A stretch of DNA of 64,000 nt from Natronobacterium gregoryi SP2 (GCF_000230715.2 NC_019792.1:124001-188000); one strand, 5' to 3'. Shown: positions 19,882 to 29,524, numbered from the stretch's first letter. The notes: a model not told the origin generated them from the sequence alone. Numbers and translations: made by a program.

Positions 19882-20984
19882 TCGTCGTCACCTCCGTCCT
19901 CGGTCGTGTCGTCGTTCGTGTCGTCTGCATCTTCGGTGTCGTTGTCCGGTTCTTCTTCGTCTTCGTCTTCGTCTTCGCCTTCGTCGTCTTCGTCGTCAGC
20001 GTCCGGATCTTCGACCGTGTACGTCTCGTCGACCGGTCCGGTGAAACTGACCGTCTCTTCGATCTCCTCGTATTCGTCGTCCTCGAACGTGATCGCCAGA
20101 TCGTACGGACCACCCTGCTCGATCTCACCGATCGTGATCGATCCGTTCTCGAACTCGTCGTCCGAGTAGGTGACACTGAGATCGTCGTCGAACTCGTCGT
20201 TCTCCTGGTGTTCGAGTGCGAGTTCGAAGCCGTCCGTGATTCGTTCCTCGGCTTCGTCTTCGAGAGTAATCGTCATCGTCAACTGCTCGTCGACCCACGC
20301 GTCGTACTCGTCTTGTGGCATGACCTCGACGGGCGAATCCATATCACTGTGTCCGGGACCACACAGCTCGAAGCACTCGGCCGTGTAGGTGCCGGGCTCT
20401 TCGGCGACGAACCAGGTTTCGGAGTGTTCACCTGGCTTTGCGTCGGCTTTCACCCGGAGATCGGATATCCCAAACGTATGCCAGACGTCCGTCGCGGTCA
20501 CGTCGATCATGATCGGTGTGTCAGCCGGAATCACCATTCCGTCACCGCTACCGACCGACGACGTCTCGAGACCGTTCTCGTAGTAGTAGTTCCAGTCGAA
20601 CGCGAACCCCTCGATTTCGATTTCGAGTGCGTCGTCGTTTGGATTATCGAGACCTGGGTCCTCGACGTACAGCAACATCCCGTAGGTCCAGACGACCAGC
20701 GAGATGACAATGATGGCACTCAAGCCGAACGACAGGAACAGTTTCTTTCCACCCTTTCCGCCAGTCGGTAGTTCCCCGACGGATGGGAGGTCTTCCTCGG
20801 CGTCGTCACGCTCCTCCGTATCGCGGTACTTGTACGCGTTGTACAGCGTGTACGCGATGACGACGATTCCGACGAGCGTCCCGAGTCCGAGAAATACGAG
20901 GAAGATATTCTCGAACACGTCGACGCGAGTCCCGTGCGGAAGCACCTCCATCGGGGCCGTTAGTGCACTGTAAATCGTGTTCAC
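19878..20984 (-). CDS. coxB: cytochrome c oxidase subunit II with extra acidic C-terminal region
   Basis: A 368-aa subunit II that accepts electrons through its binuclear CuA centre and passes them to subunit I. Two transmembrane helices occur near residues 25-50 and 80-105. The extracellular cupredoxin domain follows, with the CuA ligands in DVWHTFGISDL and ECFELCGPGHSDM. After the cupredoxin domain (about residue 245) the protein does not stop. It continues for about 120 residues, first a beta-rich acidic stretch (VSFTGPVDETYTVEDP), then a low-complexity Asp/Glu tail of over 40 residues. This is longer than ordinary subunit II and may be a haloadaptive or partner-binding extension. First gene of the cox operon. 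Confidence 0.94.
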   Translation of the reverse strand: MNTIYSALTAPMEVLPHGTRVDVFENIFLVFLGLGTLVGIVVIAYTLYNAYKYRDTEERDDAEEDLPSVGELPTGGKGGKKLFLSFGLSAIIVISLVVWTYGMLLYVEDPGLDNPNDDALEIEIEGFAFDWNYYYENGLETSSVGSGDGMVIPADTPIMIDVTATDVWHTFGISDLRVKADAKPGEHSETWFVAEEPGTYTAECFELCGPGHSDMDSPVEVMPQDEYDAWVDEQLTMTITLEDEAEERITDGFELALEHQENDEFDDDLSVTYSDDEFENGSITIGEIEQGGPYDLAITFEDDEYEEIEETVSFTGPVDETYTVEDPDADDEDDEGEDEDEDEEEPDNDTEDADDTNDDTTEDGGDDE

Positions 20985-21155
20985 CTCTTTTGAAGACCGT
21001 CTATATGATGGATTCTCCTCTCTCGGGGCACTTATCTATTTGGAAAGCACACAGACACCACGCACCGCCGGCCGCCGATAAAACGCAGTTCACAGACGGC
21101 CGACTCCACTGTTTCGTGTCTCTTTCGCGTGGCCACTACTGCTCAACAGACCAGC

Positions 21156-21569
21156 TCAGATTTCGACAGCCCAGACCCGAAAGTCCGCCGGTAGTCCGTA
21201 CACCCGCTGGAAGACTGCATCGAGGAACTGCGCAATCCGGTTGCTGTCTACCTTCGCGCTCACCTGCAAGTTGGTTCCGTCCGCCTCGTCTGGCCGATGG
21301 ATCTCGTCGATCTTGAACGCCGGAAACTCCTCAAGCACGGACTCGAGTGGCTCGAGTTCCTCCTCGGTACAGTCGAGGTTGATGATCCCGTCGGCGAACT
21401 GGACCCAGGGGACGCCGAGTTCGGAATCCAGCGGGGCGTCCGGTCCGGTGACGTGGTCGCCGTCGACCTCGAGTGTCAGGAACTCGCTTTCTCTGGCTCG
21501 GTGGGCGTCGATCGCATCGACGTACAACTGCTGGCGCTCGGTAGAATCGTCGGCATCGAATCGAGTCAT
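21156..21569 (-). CDS. conserved haloarchaeal protein of unknown function
   Basis: A 137-aa acidic soluble protein. I do not recognise a named domain. The pattern suggests an alpha/beta fold: helix (STERQQLYVDAIDAHRARES), strands (FLTLEVDGDHV, WVQFADGIINLDCT), helix, strand, helix. It has no cysteine cluster, signal peptide or membrane segment. A TATA-like CTTAAAGA lies about 27 bases before the ATG on this strand, so transcription is probably leaderless. It is divergent from adk with 59 bp between them, the usual distance for back-to-back leaderless promoters. Compositional features and codon use match the chromosome. Confidence 0.75.
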   Translation of the reverse strand: MTRFDADDSTERQQLYVDAIDAHRARESEFLTLEVDGDHVTGPDAPLDSELGVPWVQFADGIINLDCTEEELEPLESVLEEFPAFKIDEIHRPDEADGTNLQVSAKVDSNRIAQFLDAVFQRVYGLPADFRVWAVEI

Positions 21570-21591
21570 AGCCGAACGAACGCGCTCGTTT

Positions 21592-21606
21592 CTTTAAGAT
21601 TTTATG
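21592..21606. promoter_or_regulatory. shared AT-rich promoter region between the unknown gene and adk
   Basis: The run TCTTTAAGATTTTATG serves both directions: TTTTATG is about 27 bases before the adk ATG, and the complementary CTTAAAGA is about 27 bases before the divergent ATG at 21569. Both transcripts would be leaderless. Confidence 0.5.
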
Positions 21607-21628
21607 TGCCGGCGGTGAACGGGGGGAC

Positions 21629-22264
21629 ATGGCGCAACCACGTATCTTAATCCTGGGCGCACCCGGAGCAGGCAAAGGGACCCAGAGCGCGAAGATTACC
21701 GCGGAGTTCGACGTCGACCACGTCACGACCGGCGACGCGCTCCGTGCGAACAAGGACATGGACATCTCCGATATGGACACGGAGTATGATACCCCGCGAG
21801 CGTACATGGAGCAGGGCGAACTCGTCCCCGACGAGGTCGTCAACGCCATCGTCGACGAGGCGCTTTCGCAGGCCAGTGGCTTCGTCCTCGACGGCTATCC
21901 GCGGAACCTGGAACAGGCCGAAGAACTCGAGGGGATGACCAATCTCGACATCGTTCTCTATCTCGATGTCAGCGAAGAAGAACTCATCAACCGTCTGACT
22001 GGTCGACGACTCGATCCCGAGACCGACGAAATCTACCATCTCGAGTACAACCCGCCGGAAGACCCCGAGGTCGAGGAGCGTCTCGTTCAGCGCGACGACG
22101 ACACCGAAGAAACCGTCAAAGAACGACTTCGCGTCTTCCGGGAGAACACCGAACCCGTCATCGACTACTACGAAGAACAGGGCGACCTCGAACGAGTCGA
22201 CGGCGAGCAGGCACCCGACGAGGTCTGGGAGGACGTACAGGCGACGATCGAAGACGCCAGTTAG
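21629..22264 (+). CDS. adk: adenylate kinase
   Basis: Adenylate kinase interconverts ATP + AMP and 2 ADP. The 211-aa protein has the P-loop GAPGAGKGTQSAK at residues 10-22, the AMP-binding TTGDALR, the VLDGYPRN segment and a LID region after LTGRRLDPETDEIYH that lacks the four zinc cysteines. The start is supported by a TATA-like box 27 bases upstream. In archaea adk normally sits in a housekeeping cluster with DUF106/EMC3, cmk and cbf5. Those genes follow here at 26.9-29.5 kb, but two large pilin-like genes on the opposite strand separate adk from them. Confidence 0.96.
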   Translation: MAQPRILILGAPGAGKGTQSAKITAEFDVDHVTTGDALRANKDMDISDMDTEYDTPRAYMEQGELVPDEVVNAIVDEALSQASGFVLDGYPRNLEQAEELEGMTNLDIVLYLDVSEEELINRLTGRRLDPETDEIYHLEYNPPEDPEVEERLVQRDDDTEETVKERLRVFRENTEPVIDYYEEQGDLERVDGEQAPDEVWEDVQATIEDAS

Positions 22265-22268
22265 TTCG

Positions 22269-23741
22269 TCAGTTGTTTTCGACTTCGATCTCGTGATGTG
22301 CGACGTTCAGATACGTTAGCTGGGGCGGGAGTGTGTACGTGTCCGGATAGAGCTGAATGTCGTTGTCCTCAAGCGACGGGTCGTATTCGAAGTTCACAGA
22401 CGCCGAGTGGACGTTTACCGACGACGCCATGATTGCACCGGTGAACTCGACGTTCGCTTGCATACAAACCTGTTCTCTACAGTGGGCGGGGTCGAAGACT
22501 TCGTTTTCGATGCTTCCCCACCCTTCGTCTCGTGGGGCGTAGATCGTTCCCTCGTAACTGGACGCCTGGATTCCGACGCTCATGTCCGACGTTCCATACA
22601 ACTGTAACTGCGAGGCGGTCCCTCCAGACACGGCGACGGTTCCACTATGCAGATCGAAGTTACCCGTCGTGTAGATTTTCAGTTCGTGATCCGTCCCGTC
22701 AGCATCGGCCACGAGGGTTCCGTCGACTGTGATCTCGTCGTCGACGATGAGTGTCGAATTGCCATCAGAGATATCGAACGTGAGCCCACCGTCGACGTGA
22801 AGTTCGTCCTGTTTCCAGTACGTTCCGTTCGACGACACCGTGCCGTCCGTCGTCGGAAGCGTATCGTGTTCTTTCTCGTCGTCTTCGAGGCGTTCGATCA
22901 TCTCTTCGATGACTGGATCGAGTTCGGGAGCGAGTCCACTCTCGACATCGTCGTCGTCAACGTCCGCGTTAGTGAACCCATCGTAGGTCTCCGAAACGAG
23001 AATACCGTCTTCAAACGCTTCGTCGGCTTCGATGTAGCCGACGCTGACGTCGATCGTTTGATTTGCGTGATCGACGGTCCGGACCGAGCTCCCCCCTGTC
23101 TGATCCTCGAAAAACCGTTCCCAACCGCGGTAGTAGTCGCTCTCGATAGTAATCGTGACGCTCTCGTTTTCGACGACAGCGGCCTCCTGGAACGTCTTCG
23201 TGTCAGCGTGAGAGAATCGAACGCCGCCCGGATCGAGCTGTTCGTCTCCGGTAGCAGTCACCACCGGCAACGTGAGCGTATCGGTCGCCGCATCGTAGTG
23301 GATCTGTGGTGCCGAGACGACCTGTGTCTCGTTTCCAGTCTCGCGGAAGACGGCACCCGCCTCGTAGGCAATCTTCGTCCCGTCTTTGCTTTCGTACTCG
23401 ACAGTGCCGATCGTCAGATCGTCGATGTCCTCCTCGAGGTCGTCGGACGAGACTGAGATAACGCCCGATTTCTCGCGGACGACCGCGCCGTCTTGACCGA
23501 CCTCGAGATCCAGTCCACCTGCAACATCCGACGTCGACGACGCCGTCTGCATCTGCTGCCCCAGTTCGACGAACGCACCCTCGACGCGTTCCTGCTCGGC
23601 GTCCTGTTGGATGCTGGTCGCAGTCTCATCGGCAACGAGAAAAATACCGACGCTGAGTAGCGAGACCATGCCAATCAGGAGTACCAACCCGACGATGGCA
23701 GACTGGCCCCGCGTCGGCGCTTCTCGAGTTCGAAAACCCAT
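22269..23741 (-). CDS. surface protein with type IV pilin-like N-terminus (DUF7289-like)
   Basis: A 490-aa secreted or membrane-held protein. The N terminus TRGQSAIVGLVLLIGMVSLL resembles a class III (prepilin-peptidase, PibD-type) signal: a basic start, then a long hydrophobic helix that would form a pilin-like stalk. The remainder is an acidic beta-rich ectodomain, including IESDYYRGWERFFED, with an apparently repetitive strand region near residues 300-440. It shares the ESDYY-GW segment and overall N-terminal half with the larger gene downstream, so the two are paralogues. It ends 4 bp from convergent adk. A role in a pilus-like surface structure or adhesion is inference. Confidence 0.75.
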   Translation of the reverse strand: MGFRTREAPTRGQSAIVGLVLLIGMVSLLSVGIFLVADETATSIQQDAEQERVEGAFVELGQQMQTASSTSDVAGGLDLEVGQDGAVVREKSGVISVSSDDLEEDIDDLTIGTVEYESKDGTKIAYEAGAVFRETGNETQVVSAPQIHYDAATDTLTLPVVTATGDEQLDPGGVRFSHADTKTFQEAAVVENESVTITIESDYYRGWERFFEDQTGGSSVRTVDHANQTIDVSVGYIEADEAFEDGILVSETYDGFTNADVDDDDVESGLAPELDPVIEEMIERLEDDEKEHDTLPTTDGTVSSNGTYWKQDELHVDGGLTFDISDGNSTLIVDDEITVDGTLVADADGTDHELKIYTTGNFDLHSGTVAVSGGTASQLQLYGTSDMSVGIQASSYEGTIYAPRDEGWGSIENEVFDPAHCREQVCMQANVEFTGAIMASSVNVHSASVNFEYDPSLEDNDIQLYPDTYTLPPQLTYLNVAHHEIEVENN

Positions 23742-23977
23742 ATCGTATCGTGGAGAAAACTCGTGGAATAAGAGTACGATCGGTCACGTCTTTCAACACC
23801 GTTCGTCGCCGTTCACAGCCGTCGGTCGAAGCATGAACGGTTTCACAAAACAGGAATTACAACCCCTGAAACCACTGTATGAGTGGTTTGAACGATCAAC
23901 TAACGAGAACGGAATCAGTCAGGTGCGCCAGAGTATCAAGCAAAGAGACTGTCCGTTGAGAGTAGTACGATCGTCGC

Positions 23978-26722
23978 TCAGCCGATGATGATCTCGTCGG
24001 AGCGGACGTCGACCTGGTCGGGATCGTACCCGGTCTGATCGGGGCTAGATCCGCTCCCGGTCTCGATCGGCGTTATCGATCCCGATTCGTCGTCGACGGC
24101 GACAATCTCGAGTCCCGGATCCTCGCCAGCAGTTCCACTGCCGGGAGTGATCTCGACGTGTGCGATCATGTCGTTGAAGTTCGGGTCGCCGGCGCTATCG
24201 TGGGCTGCTTCCCAGTACTCGTCGGGCGTGATCGCTCCTCCTTGCGGGAGGTCGGGGTTCTGGTTGTGCTGTTCCGGGTGGTGTGTGAGCGTAAACGCGA
24301 ACACGAACTCGTTTTCGCTGAGATTCAGTTCCCCGCTTTCGTCGACCGGAACGTCGACACCAGGCCGCTCGAGCAGGTCGTCGACTGGTTCCTGCCTGTC
24401 GACGCCCGGGTCGAGTTCGGGAATCGTCGTGTCTTCTTCGCCCAGCACACGAACGTTGGTTTCGTTCGTTTCGGTGTCGGCAGTGAGGTCGACCAATTCG
24501 CCACCGCCGCTTACGGCTTCGTCGGTACACTCGATGTGGTCGTAGACGGAGCCGTCGTACGTGTCTGTCACTGTTTGTTCGCCGTATGCGCCACAGAACG
24601 AACGGGTACCGTGCGTGTACGACGCCGCGTCGATCATGAGACTCACCCGCTCGTCGGTCGTGAAGTTGTGATCGTAGATCGGCCTCGGTTCGTCGAACTG
24701 GTTGAGATTCGTCTCACTCCAGTCGGTTTCGATCGTTTCTGGCTCGCCCGTGGGATCGTTGGTCTCGTTGACGGGTTGGATCACGATGTCTGCTCGCGCC
24801 GGGAGCCACTGGATCTCGTAGCTGTCGACGAGCAGTTCGAGTTCGTCGTTCGGTGCCGAGCCTGCTTTTATCGGGCCGTCCCACGCCCATTCACCTGGAT
24901 CGGTGAACCATCCTCCCGTCTCGGGCTCCCACACCAGTTCGTATCCCTGGCTTTCGTCCCAGACCAGTTCGTCGACGTCCCAGGTCCACTCGCAGGCTCC
25001 CGGGCCGGAAGAGTCACAGTTCGCTGTTGGTTCAGTCCCGTTCGGCGAAACCCAGCCACCGTCGTCCGATTTCTCGAGTTCGTCGTCCGGTCCGTCGGGC
25101 GAAGGTCCGTCGAAACTGTACGTCATGCCGTCCCCGTCGGTCGTGAAGCTCCCGTCTGTCCTGTCGGGAACGTACGCTTCTCGGCAGTTACTACACTCGT
25201 AGGGGTTACTATTCGACATCTCAGCGCCGACGATCGAGACATTCACCTCGGTGTTCGACGGAACGTTCACTTCGTCGGAATCAGGATCGATCCCGTCGTC
25301 GACGTTGATGTAGCCTGTCTCCTTGTCCCCCTCGTCTGCGTCGACCGTCGCAGTGAGCTCTCCCTGTGGAAGCAAACTCCGGTTGAACGTCCAGCTTGCA
25401 GTCGCGTTCTCGCCGAACGTCCGGTCGATCGCCGACGCGTTGGTCCCAGTCCAGTCGGCAGCTTCGGACTCGAGTTCGAGCTCGAGTTTCGACTCCGAGA
25501 CGTTCTCTACGCCGAGATTGTGGACGGCAGCCTCGAGCGTCACGTTCTCGGCGGTTGCGTTGACCGGGTCGGTCGAATCCATCGCTTTTTCTCCGTCCAC
25601 CGTCAGGTTGGAGACGTTGAGATACGGCTCCTCCTGTTTCGCGTAGTAGAACGTGCCCGGGTCTTCGAGTTCGTCGTCTTCGGTCGCGACGGTGTACTCG
25701 TATCGTTCGCCGTGCTCGAGATCGTCTCGGTTTCCTGGTGGAATAGACAGGTTGACAGCCGCCTCTTCGCCACCGCTTCGAGTGACGTATTTCGGATCTG
25801 GCTCGACGGATTCGTTGGCGTCCGGCAGCGTGAGCGTGACGTTCTGTGAATCTTGCTCGTCCCCGCTATTTTTGACGACGGCGCTGACGTTCAACGGCGT
25901 GTCTGCCCGGTCGACGAACCGGTTCGTTCCGGGAGAGGCGTCGTTCGCGACCCCGTTGTCTGCTGTCACCAGAAACGCCGGTGGATCAGTCTCCGTGGCG
26001 TTCTCGAGGGTGACTTCGACTTCGTCGTCGGCTTCGGTTGCTGTCACGTTGGCTGTGCCAAACACCGATTCGAAGTGGGTCTGCCAGCCGTCGTAGTAGT
26101 CACTCTCGACGACGATCGTCAGGTCGTTGAACCCCGCGTCGGCTGCCTCGGTGGAGGCGTTCTCTATCGCACCTGCACGAGTGCTATTCTGTTCGGGTTC
26201 GACGACCGCCTCGGTTCCGCTCACTGCTTCTCGATCGAGCGTCGTAAAGTGAAGCTGGAGGATCTCGTCGTCGTATCCGACAGTCGGCGACGAGAGAACC
26301 TGCGTTTCTCCGTCTCGCTTCTCCCAACTCGCCCCGCTCTGGTAAGCGATCGTGCGGTCCGAGAGCTCGTACTCGATCGCACCAAGCGTCTCGATCGTGA
26401 CCGCTTCGTTGGCACCGGTGACCGACCCGTTGTGCCAGACGAGCTGAACCTGTCCGTCGTCACTGTAGCTCGCGTCTTCCCACGGGATCGTCTGCGTCTG
26501 GCCGGTCGTCGTCGCAGTCACGATACCGTGGTCTGTCACCTCGACCGTCGACCTGGTCAGTTCCGCCTGACTCTCGGACTCGAGCGAGTCGATCAGCAGC
26601 CATCCGGTAGCTACGACCAGTGTCGCTCCGACGATCACCAGTCCGATCAACAGAACGAGACCGACCTGGGGAGTGAGCCCCCTATCGTCGGGCCCGGAAC
26701 CGTTGCTGGCACCCACACTCAT
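23978..26722 (-). CDS. large surface protein with type IV pilin-like N-terminus, paralogue of the 22.3 kb gene
   Basis: A 914-aa probably cell-surface protein. The start at 26720-26722 gives a short tail then DDRGLTPQVGLVLLIGLVIV, a class III-like signal/transmembrane helix. Residues ~45-250 match the neighbour (ETQVLSSPTVGYDDEILQL, VVESDYYDGWQTHF). The rest contains Ig/CARDB-like beta domains with many Asn-x-Thr/Ser sites (about 260-520). A cysteine-containing region follows (YECSNCREAYVPD, then CDSSGPGACEW), and the C terminus is acidic. Multiple N-glycosylation sites fit an exported protein. A longer in-frame start exists but adds an arginine/proline-rich stretch unlike any signal. It lies 236 bp upstream of its paralogue on the same strand, possibly co-transcribed. 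Confidence 0.72.
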   Translation of the reverse strand: MSVGASNGSGPDDRGLTPQVGLVLLIGLVIVGATLVVATGWLLIDSLESESQAELTRSTVEVTDHGIVTATTTGQTQTIPWEDASYSDDGQVQLVWHNGSVTGANEAVTIETLGAIEYELSDRTIAYQSGASWEKRDGETQVLSSPTVGYDDEILQLHFTTLDREAVSGTEAVVEPEQNSTRAGAIENASTEAADAGFNDLTIVVESDYYDGWQTHFESVFGTANVTATEADDEVEVTLENATETDPPAFLVTADNGVANDASPGTNRFVDRADTPLNVSAVVKNSGDEQDSQNVTLTLPDANESVEPDPKYVTRSGGEEAAVNLSIPPGNRDDLEHGERYEYTVATEDDELEDPGTFYYAKQEEPYLNVSNLTVDGEKAMDSTDPVNATAENVTLEAAVHNLGVENVSESKLELELESEAADWTGTNASAIDRTFGENATASWTFNRSLLPQGELTATVDADEGDKETGYINVDDGIDPDSDEVNVPSNTEVNVSIVGAEMSNSNPYECSNCREAYVPDRTDGSFTTDGDGMTYSFDGPSPDGPDDELEKSDDGGWVSPNGTEPTANCDSSGPGACEWTWDVDELVWDESQGYELVWEPETGGWFTDPGEWAWDGPIKAGSAPNDELELLVDSYEIQWLPARADIVIQPVNETNDPTGEPETIETDWSETNLNQFDEPRPIYDHNFTTDERVSLMIDAASYTHGTRSFCGAYGEQTVTDTYDGSVYDHIECTDEAVSGGGELVDLTADTETNETNVRVLGEEDTTIPELDPGVDRQEPVDDLLERPGVDVPVDESGELNLSENEFVFAFTLTHHPEQHNQNPDLPQGGAITPDEYWEAAHDSAGDPNFNDMIAHVEITPGSGTAGEDPGLEIVAVDDESGSITPIETGSGSSPDQTGYDPDQVDVRSDEIIIG

Positions 26723-26885
26723 TATTTCAAACGAAATAACCTTGCAGATATTAAACGTTGGGGTCGCTGACCGATTCCCTGGCGGATCGGAGGGAGGGGG
26801 TAACCACTGACCCAGTGGTCGTGGCACCTTGCGTCGCCAGCCAAAGATAAACACTTGTATACCGTACGTGCGCTAGCTCAATCAG

Positions 26886-27836
26886 ATGACGCGTACAGCC
26901 GAGAAGGTCAACACCCTCGTCCGCGAGGACGCCGCCATGACCGACGCCTTAGAGGCCGTTCGCGAGGCGGCCGACGAGAACGGCGGCGAACTCCAGTGGG
27001 GCGACGTCAACGACGACTTGACTAGCGGACAGTGGGGCCGATTGATCGAGAAAGGAGTGTTAGTCGACGGCGAAGAAGGGTTCGAAATCGCCGACCGAGA
27101 GGCCTTCGACGATGCGCTCGACGGCGACGTCGACGAGATTTCGGTCCCCGAGGTCGACATCGACGACGAAAAGACGAAGTGGTCCCAGTGGGACAAGATG
27201 GCGGCCGTCGGTTCCCTCCTCTTGATGATCGGCTACTGGTTCGACTCGGTCCGCAACACGGTCGGTGGCACGATCGACTTCGTGATGGGACCGCTCGACG
27301 CAGTCTTGCCGTTCTACGCCGTGATCCTCGCAGTCGCGATGTTGACGGGGCTGTACTCGACGTTGTTGCAGGCGAACCTGATGAACCCCGAGATCATCGG
27401 CAAGTATCAAGAGCGGATGCAGGCGATGCAGGAAAAGCAAAAAGACGTCCGCGAGCGCAAACAGGAAGCCGAAGAGCGCGGCGCAAACGACGCCGAAATC
27501 GAACAGCTCGAGAACGAACTCGAGGACGTCCGCGAGGAGCAGATGGAGGCGATGGCCGAGAACCTCGGGATGTTCAAAGAGCAGTTCCGGCCGATGGTCT
27601 GGATCATGCTGTTTACCATCCCGCTGTTCCTCTGGATGTACTGGAAGATTCTCGACGGTGGGGTCAGCGAGGCTGAGCTACAGATGGTCATGCCGATCGC
27701 CGGCGAGGTTCGGCTGGATCAAGGACTGCTCGGTCCGATGTGGGCCTGGATCGTCTGGTACTTCCTCTGCTCGATGGGCTTCACTCAGCTGCTTCGAAAG
27801 TCGCTGAACATCGACATGACGCCGGGCAGCGCCTGA
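26886..27836 (+). CDS. DUF106 membrane protein (archaeal EMC3/Oxa1-superfamily insertase)
   Basis: A 316-aa membrane protein of the DUF106/TMCO1/EMC3 group. These are related to YidC/Oxa1/Get1 and are thought to insert membrane proteins. An N-terminal soluble, helix-rich region (1-100) precedes hydrophobic helices near residues 105-125 (AVGSLLLMIGYWFDS) and 140-160. A cytosolic coiled coil (about 175-225, ERMQAMQEKQKDVRERKQEA) and two further helices (WIMLFTIPLFLWMYWK and a last one near 280-300) follow, the family's classic layout. It stands in the conserved adk-DUF106-cmk-cbf5 neighbourhood, close to genes often found with secY. Function as an insertase is inferred from family. Confidence 0.9.
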   Translation: MTRTAEKVNTLVREDAAMTDALEAVREAADENGGELQWGDVNDDLTSGQWGRLIEKGVLVDGEEGFEIADREAFDDALDGDVDEISVPEVDIDDEKTKWSQWDKMAAVGSLLLMIGYWFDSVRNTVGGTIDFVMGPLDAVLPFYAVILAVAMLTGLYSTLLQANLMNPEIIGKYQERMQAMQEKQKDVRERKQEAEERGANDAEIEQLENELEDVREEQMEAMAENLGMFKEQFRPMVWIMLFTIPLFLWMYWKILDGGVSEAELQMVMPIAGEVRLDQGLLGPMWAWIVWYFLCSMGFTQLLRKSLNIDMTPGSA

Positions 27837-28028
27837 TCCCGATTGCTGTCCCGACATCGCAGTGCGTTTCGGGTCGGAGTTACATCGGGCCGACGTACAA
27901 GAAACCGTATTGCGCCCGACGACTCCCCTGCCTCGGCTGCTCTCACTTTCCGGGTGCGTTTTGCCACTCGTGACTCGGTAGCTCGAGCGATTCAAAACCC
28001 CTTTTAGCCGGCACGTCGCAGTTCGAAT

Positions 28029-28604
28029 ATGTTACTTACCGTCTCCGGCCCGCCAGGAAGCGGGAAGAGCACGACTGCGGAGTTGCTCGCCGACGCCTTC
28101 GATCTCGACCACGTCAGCGGCGGCGATATCTTCCGCGAGTTGGCTGACGAACGCGATTACACGCCGCTCGAGTTCAACAAGCTCGCAGAGGAAAACGACC
28201 AGATCGATCGGGACCTCGACCGTCGCCTGCGCGAGATTGCCGTCGAGGAGGACGATCTCGTCCTCGAGTCGCGACTCGCGGGCTGGCTCGCTGGCAAACA
28301 GGCCGACTTCCGCTTCTGGCTCGACGCGCCGCCTCACGTCCGCGGCCAGCGGATCGCCGACCGCGAGGGCAAAGATCCCGACCGTGCGACCGAGGAGACA
28401 AAGGCTCGCGAGGCCAGTGAAGCCCAGCGCTACGAAGAGTACTACGGGATCGACATCCAGGATCTGGGCATCTACGACCTCTCGGTGAACACCGCACGCT
28501 GGGAACCCGACGCGGTGCTTGACATGCTCGTCACCGCCGTCGGAGAGTACGATGTCGACGGTGACGAAGGACAGGCACAGGTTGATCTCGAGTACGAGTT
28601 CTGA
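28029..28604 (+). CDS. cmk: cytidylate kinase
   Basis: Cytidylate kinase phosphorylates CMP (and dCMP) to the diphosphate. The 191-aa product has a P-loop [17 protein letters not shown] at residues 5-21, the nucleotide-binding [13 protein letters not shown], and a LID-like RIADREGKD region followed by a helix ([16 protein letters not shown]) typical of archaeal Cmk. It precedes cbf5 by only 5 bp, so they form an operon. TTTTAG in the upstream gap about 25 bases before the ATG may be its TATA element. Confidence 0.95.
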   Translation: MLLTVSGPPGSGKSTTAELLADAFDLDHVSGGDIFRELADERDYTPLEFNKLAEENDQIDRDLDRRLREIAVEEDDLVLESRLAGWLAGKQADFRFWLDAPPHVRGQRIADREGKDPDRATEETKAREASEAQRYEEYYGIDIQDLGIYDLSVNTARWEPDAVLDMLVTAVGEYDVDGDEGQAQVDLEYEF

Positions 28605-28609
28605 TCCCG

Positions 28610-29524
28610 ATGACTCCCGATCTCCGTGCTCCCCCGGACGACCGCTTGCCCGAGGAATTACTGCCGTTCGGAGTCGTCAACCTCGACAAACCGCCCGGTC
28701 CCTCGTCACACCAGGTGAGCGGCTGGCTTCGAGACGCCGTCGACGAGACACTCGACGACCGCGGCGTCGACGCGACGATCGACCGTGCCGCGCACGCGGG
28801 AACCCTCGATCCCAAAGTGACGGGCTGTCTCCCGGTCATGTTCGGCGAGGCGACGCGACTCGCACAGGTCTTTCTCGAGGGGCCGAAGGAATACGTCGCC
28901 GTCCTCGAGTGTCACAGTTCGGTGCCGGCCGACGCCGAGTCGATCGTCGCGGCGTTCGAGGGGCCGATCTACCAGAAGCCGCCCCGAAAGAGCGCGGTCT
29001 CGCGTCGGCTACGCGTCCGCGAGATGTACGACCTCGAGGTGCTCGAGGCCGCGGACCGACGGCTACTGCTCCGAATTCGGTGTGAGAGCGGCACCTACGT
29101 TCGCAAACTCTGTCACGACCTCGGGCTGGCGCTTGGGACCGGCGGTCACATGGGCGATCTCCGTCGAACGGGGACATCGCCGTTCGACGATTCGTCGCTG
29201 CACTCGGTCCAGGAGTTTCTGGATGCGCTGGCGTTCTGGGTCGAAGACGACGACCCCGAACCACTATACGAGGTGGTCGAACCGGCCGAACGCATCCTCG
29301 AAGAGATTCCGGGGGTCGTGATCGCCGAAAACGCAGCGCACGAGGTTGCCGAAGGTGCACCCGTCTACGCGCCGGGCGTCCTGACGGTCGACGACGACGC
29401 GTCGCGAGGGGATCTCGTCGCCTGTTATACGCCCGACGGGAGTGCAGTCGCACTCGGAGAACTCGTCGGGTCGGTCGACGCCGAATCGGGCGTTGTCGTC
29501 GACCTCGAGCGCGTCCTCGTCTAA
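28610..29524 (+). CDS. cbf5: tRNA/rRNA pseudouridine synthase Cbf5 (TruB family)
   Basis: Cbf5 is the catalytic subunit of H/ACA small RNA-guided pseudouridylation complexes and can also make pseudouridine 55 in tRNA alone. The 304-aa protein has the TruB core with the catalytic aspartate in AHAGTLDPKVTGCLPV (residues ~62-77), YQKPPRKSAVSRRLRVR, and IRCESGTYVRKLCHDLG. A C-terminal PUA domain (about 225-300) reads VVIAENAAHEVAEGAPVYAP. It is coupled to cmk. Partners Nop10, Gar1 and L7Ae lie elsewhere. The start ATG follows the cmk stop by 5 bases. Confidence 0.95.
   Translation: MTPDLRAPPDDRLPEELLPFGVVNLDKPPGPSSHQVSGWLRDAVDETLDDRGVDATIDRAAHAGTLDPKVTGCLPVMFGEATRLAQVFLEGPKEYVAVLECHSSVPADAESIVAAFEGPIYQKPPRKSAVSRRLRVREMYDLEVLEAADRRLLLRIRCESGTYVRKLCHDLGLALGTGGHMGDLRRTGTSPFDDSSLHSVQEFLDALAFWVEDDDPEPLYEVVEPAERILEEIPGVVIAENAAHEVAEGAPVYAPGVLTVDDDASRGDLVACYTPDGSAVALGELVGSVDAESGVVVDLERVLV

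Noticed and set aside
24158-25849. A 563-codon plus-strand open frame antisense to the large pilin-like gene
   Set aside because: Valine/arginine-rich shadow with no start signal or domain; the minus-strand protein has a signal, domains and Asn-x-Ser/Thr sites.
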